A stretch of DNA of 64,000 nt from Pardosa pseudoannulata (GCA_032207245.1 CM063501.1:82387168-82451167), one strand, 5' to 3'; positions 34,458 to 46,624 are shown, numbered from the stretch's first letter. Notes: generated from the letters alone by a model not told the origin. Translations and numbers: made by a program.

Positions 34458-35046
34458 CTAATCGATATGCAAATTAATTTGAAGAATTCCAGTGGAAGCA
34501 AATCTAGAAGGCGGATCCGAAGGATTATCACAATTAAGTTCAAAAAATTGTCTTGCTTGACTGATTCCATCTGTACTACTATCAGAGTCACTATTATTCA
34601 GGTCATCTAATAAACTTTCGGTACTATCTTTTACAGGTATTTCAGTTTCTGATTCCGAGTCACTGTTCGAATCACAAGGGATTAGCTCCATACACCCTGA
34701 ATTATCCATTATTTAAAAGTAAAAATATATTATTCAACTCTTACATTAACAAAATTATCAGGCGGTTAGTAAAATATAACCAGAAAGCTATACACTGAAA
34801 TATAACAATTCGTCTTCTGATACAAAACATGCGAAAAAACCTGCGCTTTTGAACCAATCAGAGTAGAAAATACAATAAACTGTAAACTATCATTTACTGG
34901 ACAATAATTTGTTATTAAAATTTGAAAAAATAAGACCGAAACAATGCAAGTGAATTAGAAATCAAATTACCCGTACGGCGTACGGGCAAATCACTAAAGG
35001 CCCGAAAGCAGTGGCCGTACATCGTACGGGCAAAACGGGGAAGGGG
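34458..35046 (-). pseudogene. piggyBac-like element, 5' part only
   Basis: The right end on the plus strand reads GGGGAAGGGGTTAA: TTAA at 35047-35050 abutting a CCCCTTCCCC terminus. Inside lie a half palindrome (CGTACGATGTACGG) and a full CCCGTACGCCGTACGGG palindrome, as in the copy at 26.1 kb. An 83-codon minus-strand frame (34709-34458) is strongly acidic and Ser/Asp-rich (SNSDSESETEIP, DDLNNSDSDSS), typical of the N-terminal region of piggyBac transposases. The catalytic DDE region and the other terminus are absent. Confidence 0.7.
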
Positions 35047-35050
35047 TTAA

Positions 35051-36050
35051 GGAATGCTTCACACTAAACTAAATTGCTATTTGAAGGACATTTCCTTCTA
35101 TATTAGTCTGCAATTGTTGGCTGTAGAACGCTTTATCATTTGATTGCTGTTGTTTGAAGAATTATGAAGGGTTTTATAAACACGATGCGAAATTATATGA
35201 CTACCTTTTATTTCAAACCAATTCATAATCGATATCAAATTAATGGGGAAACGATATGTTGTCCCTTTCTAAAAACTATTGGTTGTATGCTTTATTATTT
35301 TTAAAATTCTCTGCAATTATGTTTTAGGTGTTTTATGAAAAATAGGTTTAGGAAAAATGTTAAAATCAAGCAACATATATTTACAGATATTAAAAGAATA
35401 CTTCTACTATAGAAATTGTGTCAACTCTTGTACAGACTCTAGACATGTTAAATATCATTCTACCTAACTTCACATTGACCAATTAACTACCTTTGGCTTT
35501 ACAAGAATCCATTTGAAGCAGCTTCTAGGGCGTTAATCCATATTAGGTGTATGGTGTTTACCTTGACTTCTTACGTCACTATAACACAGTCATGGCCAAA
35601 ACATAGGTTATACTGGAGTACATGGTGGGGTAAAATCTTTGACCTTAAGTCGAAGATAAGGAAGTTTGGTACTCTGTTTCTTATGTCTTAATCGAATTCC
35701 ATGTATCTGGATCAAGTGACATGCTATATAAATTTATTTTCATGGGAATAAAGGTTAGCTAAAGTGAATTTACTGAAGAGTAAAAGAAAAGTTGTACTTA
35801 TTTACACAGACGAATTAATGATTGTCAAAATATTAAGCAAATAACAGGTAAGTACACAATTGCAAATCTACATTTATTCAGAAGACAAAATACAAATAAC
35901 TGTAAATGTATCCCATTTTAAGATTTAGTGTCACCAATAAGTGGGTATATTTTAGTACATAACAAAATTTTAAAATCTGAAAACTACTAAAATACATGCC
36001 TATAGATTGAAGAATTTGATTCGTCTTATTGGGAGAAATAAAACATGGAA
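35051..36050. other. AT-rich stretch without recognised feature
   Basis: No feature supported before the 147-bp satellite begins. Confidence 0.4.
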
Positions 36051-37645
36051 TCTAGTTAAACAGCATTATCATCTCCAAACAAAACATCTTCCAGCCATTT
36101 CATTACAGGATTGCCCTGTGTGTGATCAATATTACTTTGTGTTCTACATATGATAAATGAGACTCATGGCTCAGTTTAAAATAGCTTTCAAATTTAGCCA
36201 GTATAATCATCTCGAAACCAACATCTTCCAGCCATTTCATTACAGGATTGCTCTGTATGTGACCAACATTACTTTGCGTTCTACGTATGATATAATAACA
36301 TAAGACTCATGACCCTGTTTAAAATAGCTTTCTTATTTAAACACTATTATCATATCCAAAGAGACATCTTCTAGCCATTTCATCACAGGATTGCCTTGTA
36401 TGTGACCAATATTACTTTGCTTTCTATATATAATGTGATAACATAAATAAGACTCATAGCCCTGTTTAAAATAGCTTTCAAATTTAACCAGCATAATTCT
36501 CGAAACAAACATCTTGCAGCTATTTCATTACAGGATTGTTCTGTTTGTGACCAATATTACTTTGCGTTCTACATATGATGTGATAACAATAATATGACCA
36601 TGGCCCAGTTTGAAATAGCTTTCAAATTTAACCAGCATTATCATCACCGAACAGACATCTTCCAGCCATTTCATTACAGGATTACCCTGTTTGTGACTTA
36701 TATTACTTTGCATTCTACATATATGATATGATATAACATAAATAAGACCGCTTAGCTTAAAATAGCTTTCTAATTTAACCAGCAATATCATATCCAAACA
36801 GATATCTTCCTTCCATTTCATTACATGATTACCCTGTTTGTGACCTATATTACTTTGCGTTCTACATATCATATGATAACATAAATAAGACTCGTGTCCC
36901 AGTTTAAAACAGCTTTCTAATTTAAACAACATTATCATCTTCAGATAGATATTTTCAAGCCATTTCATTACAGGATTGCCCTGTATGTGACCAATACTAC
37001 TTTGCGTTCTACATATGATTTTATAACATAAATCCGACTCATGGCCCAGTTGGAAATAACTTTCAAATTTAACCAGCATTAACATCACCGAACGGACATC
37101 TTCTAGCCATTTCATTACAGAATTGCCCTGTATGTGACCAATATTTGCTTTCTACATATGATGTGATAACATAAATATGACTCATGGAGCAGTTTAAAAT
37201 AGCTTTCTAATTTAAACAGCACTATCATCTTCAAACAGATATCTTCCAGAGATTTCCTTACATGATTATTCTGTTTGTGACCAATATTACTTTGCTTTCT
37301 TCATATGATAGGATAGCATAAGACTCGTGTCCCAGTTTAAAACAGCTTTATAATTTAAAGAACATTATCATCTCCAAATAGATATTTTCTAGCCATTTCA
37401 TTAAAGGTTCACCCTGTATGTGACCAATATTACTTTGCGTTCTACATATGATGTGATAACATAAATAAAACTCATGGTCCAGTTTAAAATATCTTTCAAA
37501 TTTAACCAGCATTATCATCTCCAAACACGCATCTTTCAGCCATTTCATTACTGGATTGTGTTGAATGTAACCAATATTACTTTGCGTTGTACATATGATG
37601 TGATAACTTAAATAAGACTCATGGAGCAGTTTAAAAGAGCTTTCT
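36050..37645 (-). repeat. Satellite, eleven units of 137-147 bp, with open frames on the minus strand
   Basis: The phrase CATTTCATTA or close variants begins at 36096, 36233, 36376, 36521, 36667, 36814, 36961, 37108, 37251, 37394 and 37541. Typical period is 147 bp, exactly 49 codons, so reading frames persist: a 195-codon minus-strand frame spans 37115-36528 and a 103-codon one 37659-37348. The 49-residue unit contains MKWLEDV, LVKFESYFKLGHES, LCYHIICRTQSNIGH and QGNPV. I recognise no protein family. Open frames may simply follow from a period divisible by three. Confidence 0.93.
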
Positions 37646-37841
37646 AATTCTAATCCCATAAATGCCTACGGAAATAATTTTAAAAATCTTTACTATTTAA
37701 AAAGGATTTTTTGTTTACAATATTATTCACTATAATTCCATTAATAACGATCTCACTTAAAACTGTCTAATTGTGAGTTTATATGGAAATTGAATTCATC
37801 AGCTGGGATTATTTTTACCTTTGGTTCTTGGCTTGCTACAG

Positions 37842-38183
37842 ATGACTAATATTGAGCCTGATAAAGCAATCGATTTTGCACTTATGGAAAGTTTCGTGGG
37901 TTTCGCGGAAGAGGTAAAATTGCTTTATTATTCGTAAAGAAGGTTAGATGGCACTTCATGTAAAGATAAAATTAATAATAAGATCAAGAGAGAAAATGCA
38001 TTCGATCTCATTCAAGAGGAAAAAGCTGTCAGTTTCGGGAGAGAGCATGATAATTGCATTATACTTAATAGTGACGTCACCGAAATGCATTCCAAATTAC
38101 GAGCAATTATGCAGAATGCGATCAGAAAGTGGTTCATTTCAAAGAATTCGATTAAACTTTGCTCCTTCATCAGTTTGGAGTGA
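37842..38183 (+). other. Candidate exon-like segment, left copy
   Basis: A pyrimidine-rich tract and CTACAG precede a 72-bp open block (37842-37913, MTNIEPDKAI...FAEE), followed by the donor-like GAG|GTAAAA. Further on, two overlapping plus-strand frames stay open: 37948-38220 with an ATG (90 codons) and about 37938-38183 without one (81 codons, including NSDVTEMHSKLRAIMQ). No homologue is recognised. Everything is duplicated at 39950-40292. Gene status is unproven. Confidence 0.3.
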
Positions 38184-38672
38184 ATTCATTTATAACAGTT
38201 GTTTCGCATTCAGTGAGTGAATATTTTTGTGTGAAGTTTAGTTTTGGATTTATTGTACGCGCTATTGATATATTAGCAATTAGATTTGTCCAAATTTATG
38301 ATTTTTGTTGCTATTATAATGAAAATGATTTTCCAAGGAAGTATTCAACATTTTATTTTAAAATGAACTATTCTCTAGTAGAATTTAAGTCTTACATTTA
38401 TCGAAAGTTTATTATGCTAGCCTACAAAACGAAAATGTTTTACATGTAAGTATTTTAGTCTTAGTTTTTACCGACAATGCTTCTAAATAATCTTTTCCTG
38501 TGTATGTATATATATAATTTTACATGTTGTTATAGATTATCAGTAGTTTAAATGTTACATTTTGTATATTTAGCCTTTAACTACTGATCTGCAGTGACAC
38601 ATATTACATCTCTAAGATTTTTTGACACATTTTCCCTACCTAAATCATAACTGAAAGGTAGATATATTAGTA

Positions 38673-39192
38673 TTAGCATATAGTACGTCATATGACGGTA
38701 TCAGAAAAAATTTTAATTTTCCAGAATTGTAAATTATCCTATAAGGTAGGTAAAATATGGTTTGTGTTTTGGCTGAGAATTATTTCGTACACGCCCAATT
38801 ATTTGTTTATCTCTACTGATCGTATGTTAGTTGCCAACTTTAATTTATCTTGTCATATTACATGATAGGATGGACACCAGAGGTTTTATTATTGACAGTG
38901 TTTATTTGGTGGTATATATGAATGATATCCAAATTTTAGCGAATCGATTGCAAACCGTGTGGTTATGTATAAAAATAAACACACAAACGAACAAACTTTT
39001 TAATTTTCAAAGATATGCAACTTAAACGCTAGTTATTTATTAGTCCTTGAAATAGACTTCTAGATTTTTATGAAAAGAATTTGTTCTTAATACCGATGAT
39101 AAAAATTTTATTGTAATAAAATATAATCGATAACTAAATTTAAAACTATCCCATATGTACCTAATATATTATTTAAACCAAATATGAAAGAA
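38673..39192 (-). mobile_element. Helitron, cut by the duplication breakpoint
   Basis: The minus-strand 3' end is a mutated CTAG (TTAG on plus, 38673-38676) with a CGTCATATGACG hairpin. The interior matches the copy at 40782-41710 until about 39192, where the tandem duplication junction replaces its 5' half. The 64-codon frame at 38831-39025 lies inside it. Confidence 0.85.
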
Positions 39193-39757
39193 AAGAGACA
39201 TCTTCTAGCCATTTCATTACATTATTGCCCTGTATGTGACCAATATTAATTTGGCGTTCTATATATAATGTGATAACATAAATAAGACTCATGGCCCTGT
39301 TTAAAATAGCTTTCAAATTTAACCAGCATAATGATCTCGAAATAGGCATCTTCCAGCCATTTCATTACTGGATTGTCCTGTATGTAACCAATATTACTTT
39401 GCGTTATACATAAGATATGATAACATAAATAAGACTCGTGTCCCAGTTTAAAACAACTTTCTAATTTAAACAACATTATCATCTCCAAACAGACATTTTA
39501 CAACCATTTTATAACAGGATTGCACTGTATGTGACCAATATTACTTTACGTTGTATATATTATGTGGTACCATAAATAAGACTCGTAGCCCTGTTTAAAT
39601 CAGCTTTCTAATTTAAACAGCATTATCATCTCCAAATAAGATCTTTTAGCCATTTAATTACTGGATTGCCCTGTATGTGACCAATCTTACTTTGCGTTGT
39701 ATATATGATGTGGTAACTTAAATAAGACTCATGCCCCATTTTAAAAGAGCTTTCTAA
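39193..39757 (-). repeat. Satellite, four further 147-bp units
   Basis: Units start at about 39210, 39357, 39504 and 39648, with the same monomer as the 36.0-37.6 kb block. An 80-codon minus-strand frame (39488-39246) again follows the 49-codon period. Confidence 0.93.
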
Positions 39758-39949
39758 TTCTAATCCCATAAATGCCTACTAAAATAATTTTAAAAATCTT
39801 TACTATTTAAAAGGAATTTTTTGTTTAGAATATTATTCACTATAATTCCATTAATAACGCTCTCACTAAAAACTGTTTAATTGAGAGTTTATATGAAATT
39901 GAATTCATCAACTGGGATTATTTTACCTTTGATTCTTGGCATGCTACAG

Positions 39950-40292
39950 ATGATTAATATTGAGCCTGATAAAGCAATCGATTTTGCACTTATGGAAAGT
40001 TTCGTGGGTTTCGCGGAAGAGGTAAAATTGCTTTATTATTCGTAAAGAAGGTTAGGTGGCACTTCATGTAAAGATAAAATTAATAATAAGATCAAGAGAG
40101 AAAATGCATTCGATCTCATTCAAGAGGAAAAAGCTGTCAGTTTCGGGAGAGAGCGTGATAATTGCATTATACTTAATAGTGACGTCACTGAAATGCATTC
40201 CAAATTACGAGCAATTATGCAGAATGCGATCAGAAAGTGGTTCATTTCAAAGAATTCGATTAAACCTTGCTCCTTCATCAGTTTGAAGTGAA
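39950..40292 (+). other. Candidate exon-like segment, right copy
   Basis: Same acceptor-like tract, 72-bp block (39950-40021) and donor-like GAG|GTAAAA as the left copy. One residue of the 24 differs (Thr to Ile). The ATG frame here is shorter (40056-40286, 76 codons) because a G-to-A change makes a stop. Confidence 0.3.
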
Positions 40293-40781
40293 TTCATTTA
40301 TAACAGTTGTTTCGAATTCAGTGAGTGAAAATTTTTGTGTGAAGTTTAGTTTTGGATTTATTATACGCGCTATTGATATATTAGCAATTAGATTTGTCCA
40401 AATTTTATGATATTAGTTGCTACTATAATGCAAATGATTTTCAAAGGAAGTATTCAACATTTTATTTTAAAATGATCTATTCTCTAGTAGAATTTAAGTC
40501 TTACATTTATCGGAAGTTTATTTTGCAAGCCTACAAAACGAAAATGTTTTTCATGTAAGTATTTTAGTCTTAATTTTTGCCGACAATGTTTCTAAATAAT
40601 CTTTTCCTGTGTATGTACATATATAATTTTATATGTTGTTATAGGTTATCAGTAGATTAAATGTTAAATATTGTATATTTAGCCTTTAACTACTGATCTG
40701 TAGTGTCACATATTACATGTATAAGATTTGTAGACACATTTCCCCTATCTAAATCACAACTGAACGGTAAATATATTAGTA

Positions 40782-41710
40782 CTAGGATATAGTCCGTCAT
40801 ATGACGGGATCAGAAAAATTTTTAATTTTACAGAATTGTAAAGTACCCTATAACGTAGGTAAAAAATGGTTTGTGTTTTGGCTGAGAATTATTTCGTACA
40901 TGCTCAATAATTTGTTTATCTTTACTGACCGTATGTTATTTGCCAACTTTAATTTATCTTGTCATATTACGTGATAGGATGGACAGCAGTGTTTTTAATA
41001 TTGACAGTGATTATTTGGCGGTATATATAAATAATGTCCAAATTTTAGCGAATCGATTGAAAACCGTGTGGTTATGTATAAAAATAAATACACAAACGAA
41101 CAAACTTCTTAATTTTCAAAGATATACAACTTAAACGCTAAATATTTATTAGTCCGTGAAATAGACTTCTAGACTTTTATGAAAAGAATTTGTTCTTAAT
41201 ACCAGTGATAAAAATTTCATTGTAATAAAAAATAATCGATGACTAAATTTAAAATTATCCCATATGTACCTAATATATTATTTAAACCAAATATGAAAGA
41301 AAATTATTTACTTAATATCTAAATTCGGTGATAAAATGTATGAAAATAATGCAGATATATTGACAACGATATTAAAATAATTTAAAATCAGAAATGATTA
41401 AATGAAATGGTTAAAGTAATGAAGTCATAATTCTAGAAAAAAAATGTTATTTTTACCTATTTATGATGTGAGATATAGATAAATTGCCTACTTTTAACCG
41501 AAAAACACAGGGCTTGAAATAATGGTATTAAATTCTTGAAAAGTGAGGAAGGGGTGGATTTCGAACGTTTTCGTACTCGCTTTGAATTTTGCTAACAATT
41601 ACTCATCAAGAAAGGAGGCACTATGGAGGCCTCTATCCATTTAAAGTCCAACCAATTCATAAATTCGAGTACACACGGCCAGATGACTTATGATGTTATT
41701 GTATAGATGA
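40782..41710 (-). mobile_element. Non-autonomous Helitron, both ends present (929 bp)
   Basis: The 3' CTAG (40782-40785) is preceded by A on plus. Hairpin CCGTCATATGACGGG is intact. The 5' end at 41710 reads TCATCTATACAATAACATC in element orientation, flanked by A. It is the full-length counterpart of the truncated copy at 38673. The 64-codon frame at 40940-41134 is inside the repeat. Confidence 0.86.
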
Positions 41711-42430
41711 TTTTAATGCTTCTTGCTGTCAGACCCATTTACAAAGTGACAAGCTAGTAAAAAATTCAAAAGGTAACAACTACGGCGTTATGCTTTTGAG
41801 GTTACTCATTGCCAAGTAAGACCGGACAATTAAAGATAATAGTTGCTAATTTCATGTGACCGGGGCATTAAATTTCTACTATATTACAAACACACACGGA
41901 AATATATACATTTTTTCTTATTTTGTATGATAGTATATAAGTAATAGAGAAAATTTATCTTGATGCTTTCGTAAAGTAACTTGCCTTTGTCCCAATTTTT
42001 CTAATTCTTATAAATCTAAAATAGATAATCATATAAATAACTGCTTATCACGTTTCGTAGTATAATTGCACTATTAATGTTAAAAGAATGTGAAAAATAT
42101 TATTTCACTTTTTAATAATACAGTTTAAAATTTATGCAAAGAAACCAAAATGTTATTTAGAGACAATAAGTAAAACAATTTATAAAATTATAGTAATATG
42201 CTCGTATGAGGTACTTTAGGATGGTTATTAAAATGATAGTGTTATATTTGCTCAAGTACAGCATGCTATAACAAAGTACTTGTCGATTATTAGTGATCTG
42301 CAGTATGTATGATAAATTCATATTTGATGATTATGAGTTGTGGAATTAAAATTTAAGTTTGTTTAAAACCTAAAAAATTTGATGCTAATATAGCACTATT
42401 CAAAATCAGTGACTTGAGAAATATAGTGCA
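41711..42430. other. AT-rich stretch without recognised feature
   Basis: No gene or repeat supported between the Helitron and the Tc1-like remnant. The left terminal repeat of the Tc1-like element could lie here but was not found. Confidence 0.35.
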
Positions 42431-42439
42431 CCAGGGGCC

Positions 42440-43200
42440 ATAGATGGCAAAACGGAACAACGGCTGTTGAGATGTGTTCGGGTAATTAGACAAGCAAACA
42501 GTGCACATCTGACTGCCCAGATGGACCAAAGGTCTACAGTGTCTCCACAACTATGGTTCAGCGAACGGTACTGCTTTATATGCCTACGCTGCAGACGCTT
42601 CGGTAATGCACCTAAGCTGACTGCTATTCATCGGCGGCGACGGCTGGAATTTGTACATCGGTGTATACGGTATTATACTCTGGTGTGAAACATCTGAAAG
42701 CAAACACTTTGCAACAATTGCAGAAGGGTCCAAGCCGTAGGAGGGATCATTACAGTGTGGGTAATCTTTATGTTGTATTCTTTGATTTCCTTCATCATTA
42801 TGGAAGGCGCGATGGATCAACACAAGCATGCATCTATCCTTGCGAATCTTGTTCCCTCTTACATGCGAATTGTTGTTCCTCGGAATACTGATATCAACTA
42901 GCAGAACAATGTGGATAAAGAGTGTCATAAAGGTCGCAGTATACTTGCATGGTTCGAAGAGCAAAAGGATGAGTGTACCGTATTCCTTAGGCCAGCCAAT
43001 TCCGCGGAAATTATTCAACCCAGTCCAGAGTATGTGGCACCAGCTCGATCAGGTTTTTCGCATAAAGGATCCTCACCCACGCAACCTAGCACAGATGGCT
43101 ACGGAACTTGAGTCGAAATGGATCAACATTTCAATGAACACATTCAGGAAACTAATTGAATCTCTTCTACATGGTCCTACTACAGTTGCCTACTACATGA
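42440..43200 (+). pseudogene. Tc1-like transposase, frameshifted pseudogene
   Basis: The N-terminal helix-turn-helix part is at 42467-42688 (HLTAQMDQRSTVS, then KLTAIHRRRRLEFVHRC). The middle region is in another frame, with MDQHKHASILANLVPSYMR-like text near 42815-42880. The catalytic part follows: QQNN where QQDN is expected, then ILAWFEEQKDE, and NPVQSMW where NPIEHLW is expected. It ends with MNTFRKLIESL near 43160. The second Asp is thus read as Asn and the final Glu as Gln, so it is dead even ignoring at least three frameshifts. Relatives have a DD34E triad. Terminal repeats were not identified. Confidence 0.88.
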
Positions 43201-43309
43201 CAGGTGGTTATTCTGGAATGTTGACAGATGGTCACATTAATGTCACTGGACTATCTAGGTTAGTTAGGAATGCTTTATCATCATTTCTTCATACATAATC
43301 CTTGTACAT

Positions 43310-44930
43310 CCGAGGGGTTTAATTTTAATGTTTGTGGATCAAAATAAGGCCAGATACCAAATACTCTGTTCTATTTAACTGTTTCGCATCTGAAAATAAG
43401 GATAAGTCTGATGGCTAATTCAAATAAATTATAAACATATTATTACGAGAGTTGAATTTCTTAACTCATAAAACTTTTTTGAGAGTAACAAAATAAGCAT
43501 TTTTATTTAAATCTCGAAACTGGAAAGATCAGTTGATAAAATCAGGCTTTAGACATGAGTTTGAATTTTTTATTATTTAAATATAGCATTGGAAAACACA
43601 TAATTAAATAAAGTTTGATACAGTTAAAACATCAAGCAATTAAAACCTATACTGCCTTTAAAAAATCAGTAATTATGTTTGAATTAATGCTAAGTAAAAG
43701 GTATAATTGAAAAACATCAGCACATTGGTGTAGTTAAATAAGCTGTCTAAGATACGTACAGGCAAAACTTTAAAATTGTATACAATTGGGACCCATTTTA
43801 ATTGGTTTAAGTAGTAGATATTTTTTCATTAACCCTATTGTACAAAAAAGTACACCATGGAGCTAAAAACCATATTAAATCAATCTCAGTTCAATTGGCT
43901 ATTGGGGGGAAAAATAAATTGAGTGTAGAATTTCAGCATTTATAAATCGGCATTTTAATCCTCTAGATCCACCTGGGATAAATTTGCCGCATCCTTACAC
44001 AGAAGTCTATTTTTATCATAAATAGATATTTTGAATAATCACCGTCTTATGATCATCATATTCTTTTGTAATTGATTTCGGTTAAAGTTTTATGTAGTTA
44101 TAAGACTGAATATACAAACGGTATATATGTGTAACAACCAATGGGATTTCTTTTCAGTTCTTTTTATAAGTAAAGTATTTGCTTTTAAATATATATTCTT
44201 GAGTATATATGTCAAATATAGTTAATTTTCTAAGTTAATCTGATTCAATAAATTATAAAAAATTAAATATGTGAAATGATTGCTTTTCTTTCGGTAATCT
44301 GATTCATATTTATTAAAGATAACGTTGTCATTTGAAATATTTAAAAAATCGCCCGTATGAATGTTAAAATCGCTAAATGCCCAAATAAACATATTTATTT
44401 ACTCAATGCATCACATTATATAAGCGATGAAAAGTAAACATCATTGCAAAGTATATTATAATTCAGACTACACATTATACAAGTATGTTTAAAACCCATT
44501 TTTATGCATGGCCAAAATTAAACTCGTCAGTAAACAGGCATTACAGATGTATGTGATATGCACTTGTATATATATAATGCTGGAATTAATTGTTATAGAT
44601 TATAGAGGATACTAAATTAACACTTTTTAGTAATTTATAATTGTCCTAATAAATGTAAACTTATAAATTCATTAAAATCACTTTATTAGATTTAGAAACA
44701 TTGTGAAGGACAAATACTGCAGGGCCTAATATGTGTTTTGAACTATTGCACTTAAATTAAATTGTTTAGCGTAGATTATTGTCAGTCGTACAATTTATTC
44801 AATACTAGCGACTTCGCACTTAGTGTTTAGTCTAATTATTGAAAGTTTCGAAATAAAATTCATACTTATTTCAAAATTTAAATGTTATCAGAATACATTG
44901 CATCGGCAATATAAATTTTCAAAAAACACA
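43310..44930. other. AT-rich stretch; possible lone TTAA-type end
   Basis: At 43829-43860, TTAACCCTATTGTAC followed by AAAAAAGTACACC resembles a piggyBac terminus with a short palindrome, but no partner end was found. Otherwise nothing is recognised. Confidence 0.3.
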
Positions 44931-44934
44931 TCTT

Positions 44935-45043
<109 letters not shown>

Positions 45044-45074
45044 GGAATGATCGAAATTCAATAAGAAAATTAAC

Positions 45075-46559
45075 TTAACCGTTTAAACGCCGAATTACAA
45101 ACTAATTGTCCTAATGACTTCAAATTTGGTTATTGTATTAATTAAGAGTATATAAAAACAATAAAGGTTTAAAATTAGGTGAAAACAATTTTGAGGGTGT
45201 TTTTAGCCATGTTCTATTATTGGAACATTGGACTGTTACATGATTTTTTTTTGTATAATTTTAAAAGTTCATGAAAATCATTAATTTAAATTCTAATAAT
45301 TATAACATTTTCTTAATATTAACTGTTTTGCTTATTTATCTTTAAATAATGAACAATTGATAAATATTATGACACTATAGAATTTATCCAATATTGGTAC
45401 AGGATTTTCCAATTCCATTGGATTATCGAATTTCACTTTTTGTTTCTATTTTACTATAGGGTTTTCATTTTTTTTGTTTCTTCTTGGCCCTTAGACCCGG
45501 TTTCTGGAATTTGTATTTTTGTCTTCATATGTAGTACTTTCATGTTTTTTTTTTTAAATGACGTCAACCATTTCACAGACATTGGATGGCGTAACAGCAT
45601 CTAAATTATTTTTTTCAATATCTCCTTCATTGGATATATCACCAGGTTCATTGGGCTGTAACTGACAAATATCTACATCTCCCAAATCAGAATCCGAAAG
45701 ATTTTCTAGAAAGGCCAAAGCATCTTGTATTGTAAGGCATCTTTCAGACATAGTGTTAAATTTATAAAAACTTTATAAATGAAACACCTAAAAGCACACA
45801 TGCACCTTTTTCACTGTCATTCGACAAAATTTATAAGAAAAACTCTATCTAAAAGGAAACTGATAACATATTCACCAAACATATGCAATAAGATACATTT
45901 TATGTAAAATTGGACTTGTCTCCAGAGGCACAAGTGAAACCCCTCCTACCCAAAACACACACACATGTTCAGCCACCTTATAAAATTGAATTTCTTTCTA
46001 TTATTATGACTTTACCAAATTGAACATCAATGTCATCAATGTGAAGGTCCAAATTTATAATCCTTTCGAAGTATTGTAGCTTCCATTTGCACTTTTAGAA
46101 AAGTTGCTGTTTTTATCAGAAAGCAAAAGAAATTAATGTTTGCAATATCATACAATGCTTTGCACATAAATAAAAAATGAACCATTAAAAAGCCAATAAT
46201 CCAATAATTTAACAGACACATAAAGACATAAATTTAAACTTTTAAATATGAAAATAAAATTTACTTTTTTTTGTATTCCCGTAGGATATATTGCCTAATG
46301 ATAGTATTACGTATTTCCATCTAAACTGGAAATTTGTTAAATTTAATTTTAAGAGAGAGTATTTCACATAATATAGTAAAATTTAAAAAATTGTAAAAAA
46401 AATAATTATCGAAACAAAATAAAATGTATTGTACAAAATACTTCATAATGTCATGTTTAATTGTATATAAAAGCAATATTGATAAGATTTTTTTACATGT
46501 GAATTTTTTATTTTAAAAACCATGTTTTATTATTGAAACATTGGCGGGTAAACCGCTAA
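45075..46559 (-). mobile_element. Internally deleted piggyBac-like element
   Basis: Left end: TTAA (45075-45078), then CCGTTTAAACGCC. Right end read inward on minus: TTAGCGGTTTACCCGCC, so the termini are inverted repeats with mismatches. Each end has a subterminal near-palindrome, CCATGTTCTATTATTGGAAC (45208) and CCATGTTTTATTATTGAAAC (46520), followed by ATTGG in the same plus-strand orientation. About 1.48 kb, against roughly 2-3 kb for complete family members. Confidence 0.7.
45554..45751 (-). pseudogene. piggyBac-like transposase N-terminus
   Basis: 65-codon minus-strand frame with the acidic, Asp/Leu-rich composition of a piggyBac N-terminus (ALAFLENLSDSDLGDVD, EGDIEKNNLD). It lies inside the TTAA-flanked element and lacks the DDE catalytic domain and the C-terminal cysteine-rich domain. 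Confidence 0.6.
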
Positions 46560-46624
46560 TATATATTAGCATAAGATTAAGAAACTTACTTATGAGTACG
46601 GAATGCATTTACATTGGGAGATTA

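Larger units (their letters stand above)
37083..39192. repeat. Tandem segmental duplication, left copy (~2.11 kb)
   Basis: Matches 39193-41301 at an offset of about 2110 bp (CTAATCCCATAAATGCCTAC at 37650 and 39760; CTAATATATTATTTAAACC at 39161 and 41270). The copy starts inside the satellite and ends abruptly at about 39192 inside a Helitron, where the sequence jumps back to satellite. Confidence 0.92.
39193..41301. repeat. Tandem segmental duplication, right copy
   Basis: Second copy of the 2.11-kb unit. It differs from the left copy by scattered substitutions and small indels (a few percent by eye). Confidence 0.92.

Noticed and set aside
42584..43018. 144-codon minus-strand open frame
   Set aside because: Antisense shadow of the Tc1-like transposase on the plus strand.
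43829..43960. piggyBac end at TTAACCCTATTGTAC
   Set aside because: The motif is suggestive but no opposite terminus or coding remnant was found within several kb.
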